Positions 61,174 to 64,000 of a stretch of 64,000 nt of DNA are shown here, piece after piece. The position numbers were made by a program, and so were the translations under genes. The stretch comes from Pseudomonas sp. ABC1 (GTDB taxonomy: Bacteria > Pseudomonadota > Gammaproteobacteria > Pseudomonadales > Pseudomonadaceae). Numbering within the stretch: position 1 is the stretch's first letter; each line of letters begins with the position of its first letter. Under the pieces are notes generated by a model. The model saw only the letters and a list, made by a program, of their open reading frames with translations, was not told the origin of the DNA and ran no database searches. The DNA is taken from assembly GCF_013395055.1 (NCBI RefSeq), contig NZ_CP058349.1, positions 62,001 to 126,000 of the forward strand. Direction: 5' to 3'.

Positions 61174-62031
61174 TTAAAGTTCCCGGGCTACTCTGAAACC
61201 CAGCCAATCCCCACGAATATCGGGTGCCCGTTCATTTCGGTTGCCCGAGCGTGAGAAAATCGGGGGTTCTATCCAGTCGTTGCCCCTGATGACCCTGAGA
61301 TTACATTCCCCGGTCAGACGAGCCTTACCATCGCTATGGGCGCCGTTATAGCTATTGTGGTAGCAGTCTTCTATCCATTCATAAACATTGCCGTGCATGT
61401 CATAGGCGCCGAAGGCATTGGCTGGAAAGCTACCAACCGGTGCGACATAGCTGAATCCATCGCGGGGACCATAGGTATTGGCGTGTTTGCTGATCTGGTA
61501 TTCGCCATCTTCATCGAAGGGAAATGGGAAGGGACCGCTGGAGCCGGCGCGGGCGGCGTATTCGCGTTCCGCTTCACTAAGCATGCGATAGGGCTTACCT
61601 GTCTTTTGTGCGAGCCACTCGATGTAGTTGCGCACGTCGTGGAAATCGATGCAGACGGCTGGATGACGAGGAGTCTGTTCATAACGAGGGGTGCCGGCGA
61701 TGCATTCGCGGCCAGGACGGCTGTCGCCATCCTTGAGAGTTACACCTGTTTCCTTGGTATAGGTGTTCCACTCTTCGACGGTGACGTGAAAGCGGCTGAT
61801 GGCGAAAGGTTTAGCGAAGGTTACTTGATGCAGTGGGCCCTCATCTGGTTGACGGCCCAACTCATCTTCCGGGCTGCCCATGGTAAATTCACCCGAAGGT
61901 AGTACGACCATTTCCGGACAGGTGGGGCAATCTTGGAATACTGTGCTTGGAGCTGATAAGTCCTGAGCCTGAATGCTGTTTGATAATAGGCCGAGAACGA
62001 TCATTTGTGCGAGAAAGATAACTGAATGCAT
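61174..62031 (-). CDS. pvdO: PvdO-like periplasmic pyoverdine maturation protein (formylglycine-generating-enzyme fold)
   Basis: 285 residues from ATG 62031, with GGAG 5 nt upstream. A signal peptide (HSVIFLAQMIVLGLLSNSIQAQ) targets it to the periplasm. The body is an FGE-sulfatase/SUMF1-type domain: VVLPSGEFTMGSPEDE, AISRFHVTVEEWNTYT, PAVCIDFHDVRNYIEWLAQKTGKPYRMLSEAEREYAARAG, FGAYDMHGNVYEWIEDC, and a terminal GDWLGFRVARE. PvdO is needed in P. aeruginosa for late chromophore oxidation of ferribactin/dihydropyoverdine. It lies 104 nt downstream of pvdM, without its own exact PvdS-type box, so the two are probably cotranscribed. Confidence 0.88.
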   Translation of the reverse strand: MHSVIFLAQMIVLGLLSNSIQAQDLSAPSTVFQDCPTCPEMVVLPSGEFTMGSPEDELGRQPDEGPLHQVTFAKPFAISRFHVTVEEWNTYTKETGVTLKDGDSRPGRECIAGTPRYEQTPRHPAVCIDFHDVRNYIEWLAQKTGKPYRMLSEAEREYAARAGSSGPFPFPFDEDGEYQISKHANTYGPRDGFSYVAPVGSFPANAFGAYDMHGNVYEWIEDCYHNSYNGAHSDGKARLTGECNLRVIRGNDWIEPPIFSRSGNRNERAPDIRGDWLGFRVAREL

Positions 62032-62135
62032 GAGAACTCCACAATAAGTTAGATCAATTAAAAGCATTGCTAAGACAAAGTCATCCGATATAGGCCACCC
62101 TGTCTTTTTCGAAAAGTCGTGTTGATCGGCTATAT

Positions 62136-63482
62136 TTATTTCTCTTTTGTCGTGCTATTGGCAGATTGCTGCACCTGCTCCCACACCCTGAGGAAATTCC
62201 CCCCCCAGAGTTTGGCGATGTCTTCATCCGAATAGCCGCGCTGGATCAGCTCTACGGTGATGTTGCGGTTGTCGGCAACGCTCTCCCAGCCGATCAGGCC
62301 ACCGCCATCGTTGAAGTCGGAGCCGATGCCGACGTGGTCGATGCCGATTTTTTTTACGGCGTAGTCAATGGCATCGACGAACTGTTCCAGGGTGGCGCTG
62401 GGTTCCTGGCCGAGGATGCCGTAGAAGGGGTTCAGGTATTCGCCGAACTTCTCTTCGGACCAGATGGAGAATATCGGGTCGGTGGTGGTGCTGACTTGGG
62501 TCATGTTCTGAATGTCCGGCAGGCCGTATTGGGCTCGAAGCTCGTTCATCCGTGCGATGGTTTCGCGAGAGAATGGTTTGAGAAAGCCGGAGTAGCCGAT
62601 GATGTGGGCTACTCCGCCGGTATTCCGGATGTACCGCAGATCTTCGTCGCTCAGGTTACGGCGGATATCCATGGTGCCCCGTACGCCGCTGTGGGAGGCA
62701 ATGATGGGCGCTCGGGTCAATTCAGCGGTCTGGCGCAGTGCGTTGCTGGACATCTGCGATACATCGATGATCACCCCTAGGTCATTCAGGCGCTCGATGG
62801 CGGTACGACCGATTTCGGAAAGCCCTCCCAATTCATCTTCCGTATCCCCGAGAAATGGCAGCGGACGGGCCGAGTCGGTCCAACTGTTGTTACCGACATA
62901 GCCGGGACCGAAGATGCGTACACCCCTGGCGGCCCATGTATCTAACTTGTCTATGTCATCTCCCAATGGAGCTGCGTTGAGCATGCTGATGACGATGGCG
63001 AACTTGCCTTCGTGGGCCAAACGGCGGAAATCGGCAGGGGAGTAAGCGATAGCTGCCTGGTTGGGATAGTCCTTGGCGATACCTGTGATGATCCGGTAGC
63101 GCACTTCCAGTTCACTCTGCATGGCCTCTAGAAATCCGGGAGTTGGCCTATGTGGTGAATTCGGACCGGTCCAGAACTCCGGCCAGGACCATATGGTTAG
63201 CGCACCACCACTCAGTCGGCCCTTGCCGGCCTTGACCAGGTCGAATTGGCTATGGCCATCATGGTTGGCCTCAATTCCGGGACTGCCATAGTCGAGAGGA
63301 ATGTCTAGATGGGCATCGAACGACAGCATTTGTTCATGCAGAGCATTCGCCCGGCGTATGACCTCCTGCGGGTAAGGCTGGGACTGCCTGAGGACGAACC
63401 ACCAGATAAGCGCGGCCGCGACAGCCAGGGTCAGGATTAGGACTGGAATCAACCATTTCCAGCTTCTGTGGCGCGTGTTCAT
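62136..63482 (-). CDS. pvdM: PvdM-like membrane-anchored dipeptidase family protein
   Basis: 448 residues, with an N-terminal membrane anchor (WLIPVLILTLAVAAALIWWF) placing the enzyme on the periplasmic face. It is followed by a renal-dipeptidase (M19) domain with the metal motif SFDAHLDIPLDYG, then GLSEIGRTAIERLNDLGVIIDVSQMS, APIIASHSGVRG and IDHVGIGSDFNDGGG. GGGAGG lies 3 nt before ATG 63482. PvdM is required for periplasmic pyoverdine maturation in Pseudomonas, although its exact chemistry is unsettled. An exact PvdS-type box 55 nt upstream probably drives pvdM-pvdO. pvdN and pvdP, its neighbours in P. aeruginosa, are absent here. Confidence 0.9.
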   Translation of the reverse strand: MNTRHRSWKWLIPVLILTLAVAAALIWWFVLRQSQPYPQEVIRRANALHEQMLSFDAHLDIPLDYGSPGIEANHDGHSQFDLVKAGKGRLSGGALTIWSWPEFWTGPNSPHRPTPGFLEAMQSELEVRYRIITGIAKDYPNQAAIAYSPADFRRLAHEGKFAIVISMLNAAPLGDDIDKLDTWAARGVRIFGPGYVGNNSWTDSARPLPFLGDTEDELGGLSEIGRTAIERLNDLGVIIDVSQMSSNALRQTAELTRAPIIASHSGVRGTMDIRRNLSDEDLRYIRNTGGVAHIIGYSGFLKPFSRETIARMNELRAQYGLPDIQNMTQVSTTTDPIFSIWSEEKFGEYLNPFYGILGQEPSATLEQFVDAIDYAVKKIGIDHVGIGSDFNDGGGLIGWESVADNRNITVELIQRGYSDEDIAKLWGGNFLRVWEQVQQSANSTTKEK

Positions 63483-63536
63483 AAGCCTCCCGTGGCGTCT
63501 GCTCGTCGCTCTGTATGTGAGTGATCAATGGGGAGA

Positions 63537-63560
63537 ACGAGGCGGGGGGAGGGGGATTTA
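63537..63560 (-). promoter_or_regulatory. PvdS-type iron-starvation promoter of pvdM-pvdO
   Basis: Minus strand reads ACTAAATCCCCC, with TAAAT (63556-63560) exactly 16 nt from CGT (63537-63539), 55 nt upstream of the pvdM ATG. The remaining intergenic sequence to 63690 shows nothing else. Confidence 0.87.
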
Positions 63561-63690
63561 GTCCGATAGGATGCGGCAGCGGAACCTTAGTAGAGCTATG
63601 CCTTGTTTCTTGTATGGGGAAAGGGGGAGGGCGCAGATGGAGCAGTTGGTCAGTTGTGCGGTAGAAAAGTCCTCTGAGCGAGTCGTGCCG

Positions 63691-64000
63691 TTATATTCGG
63701 TGCCTGCTGCACGCGGCAGTGAGAATATCTGCTTCCACCGGGGGTAAGCCTGCCTCCTGGAAATACCGGGCTGCATCCAGGGTAACCGCTTTTACTTCCT
63801 CAATGACCTGCCCGGCCTGTGCCTTGGACAGGCCGAAGCGTTCGCACAGGCTCAGGGCGTTCTCGAAAGTGGCCGCGCGTCCTTGCGTGCCCACGATAAG
63901 GGAGAGCTCGGCGGTCTGGTCGGGGTGCGGAAGGATATCGAATGCCGGTGCAAGTCGGTACTGATCGCGCCCCTGATGCAGGAAACCGTGGTTCTTCAGA
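63691..64000 (-). CDS. HipA-like kinase, C-terminal end, truncated by window edge
   Basis: The visible 102 codons read LKNHGFLHQGRDQYRLAPAFDILPHP, then ELSLIVGTQGRAATFENAL and LCERFGLSKAQAGQVIEEV, ending at TAA 63691. The NHGF and LAPAFDI motifs are the C-terminal catalytic part of HipA-type Ser/Thr kinases (type II toxin-antitoxin or related). The partner antitoxin, if any, would lie beyond the window. It has no evident link to the siderophore genes and probably marks the right border of the locus. Confidence 0.82.
   Translation of the reverse strand, partial: LKNHGFLHQGRDQYRLAPAFDILPHPDQTAELSLIVGTQGRAATFENALSLCERFGLSKAQAGQVIEEVKAVTLDAARYFQEAGLPPVEADILTAACSRHRI

Noticed and set aside
62140..62170. 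TAAAT on the minus strand at the end of pvdM as a separate pvdO promoter
   Set aside because: No CGT at the required 16-nt spacing; pvdO is better explained by read-through from the pvdM promoter.

Overview
The window reads as a Pseudomonas-type chromosome segment (pseudomonad gammaproteobacterium). Support comes from a photolyase/YbgA pair, a Slt70 transglycosylase, a pyoverdine-type siderophore locus with PvdA, PvdM and PvdO homologues and an FpvA-like receptor, and six promoter elements of the iron-starvation sigma factor PvdS type (TAAAT-16 nt-CGT; five exact, one with TAAAG).

Layout. (1) 1-5.4 kb, minus strand: housekeeping genes: the end of phrB (cut by the window edge), a DUF1722/YbgA gene, slt, and two tandem paralogous XRE-like regulators separated by a strong hairpin. 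(2) 5.5-8.1 kb: a siderophore-interacting flavin reductase (minus) with an exact PvdS-type box, and a divergent UGT-like glycosyltransferase (plus) with a near-exact box. (3) 8.3-50.3 kb, plus strand: four consecutive NRPS genes, tightly spaced or overlapping, behind an exact PvdS-type box. They encode 11 modules (2+4+2+3) with four epimerisation domains and a C-terminal thioesterase, followed by an HSL-family esterase. (4) 51.3-55.6 kb: an insertion-sequence graveyard. An IS3-family element is interrupted by an IS110-family element and by an internally deleted IS66-family element that still shows its 8-bp target duplication; a second IS3 remnant lies next to the receptor gene. (5) 55.6-63.5 kb, minus strand: FpvA-like TonB receptor, hydroxyornithine-type N-acetyltransferase, ornithine N-hydroxylase pvdA, pvdO and pvdM, most behind exact PvdS-type boxes. 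(6) The right edge holds the C-terminal end of a HipA-like kinase.

How it fits together. The four NRPSs look like the peptide-chain synthetases (PvdI/J/D equivalents) of a pyoverdine whose chromophore synthetase (PvdL) must be encoded elsewhere. PvdA hydroxylates ornithine, the GNAT enzyme would acetylate it to N5-acetyl-N5-hydroxyornithine, the NRPSs build an 11-residue peptide, PvdM and PvdO act in periplasmic maturation, the receptor brings the ferri-siderophore back, and the SIP protein could reduce iron in the cytoplasm. My reading of the adenylation pockets is Asp-Ala-D-(basic/OHOrn type)-D-(basic)-Thr-X-D-(basic/Orn type)-(same)-Asp-D-Ser-(basic/OHOrn type). pvdL, pvdH, pvdS, pvdE, pvdN, pvdP, pvdQ, an FpvR-like anti-sigma factor and an aspartate hydroxylase are not in this window.

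The most unusual points are the nearly identical 3.8-kb repeat inside the second NRPS and other module-scale copies across NRPS2, 3 and 4 (recent duplication or gene conversion), the glycosyltransferase and SIP reductase apparently under the iron-starvation sigma factor, and the three-deep nest of insertion sequences.
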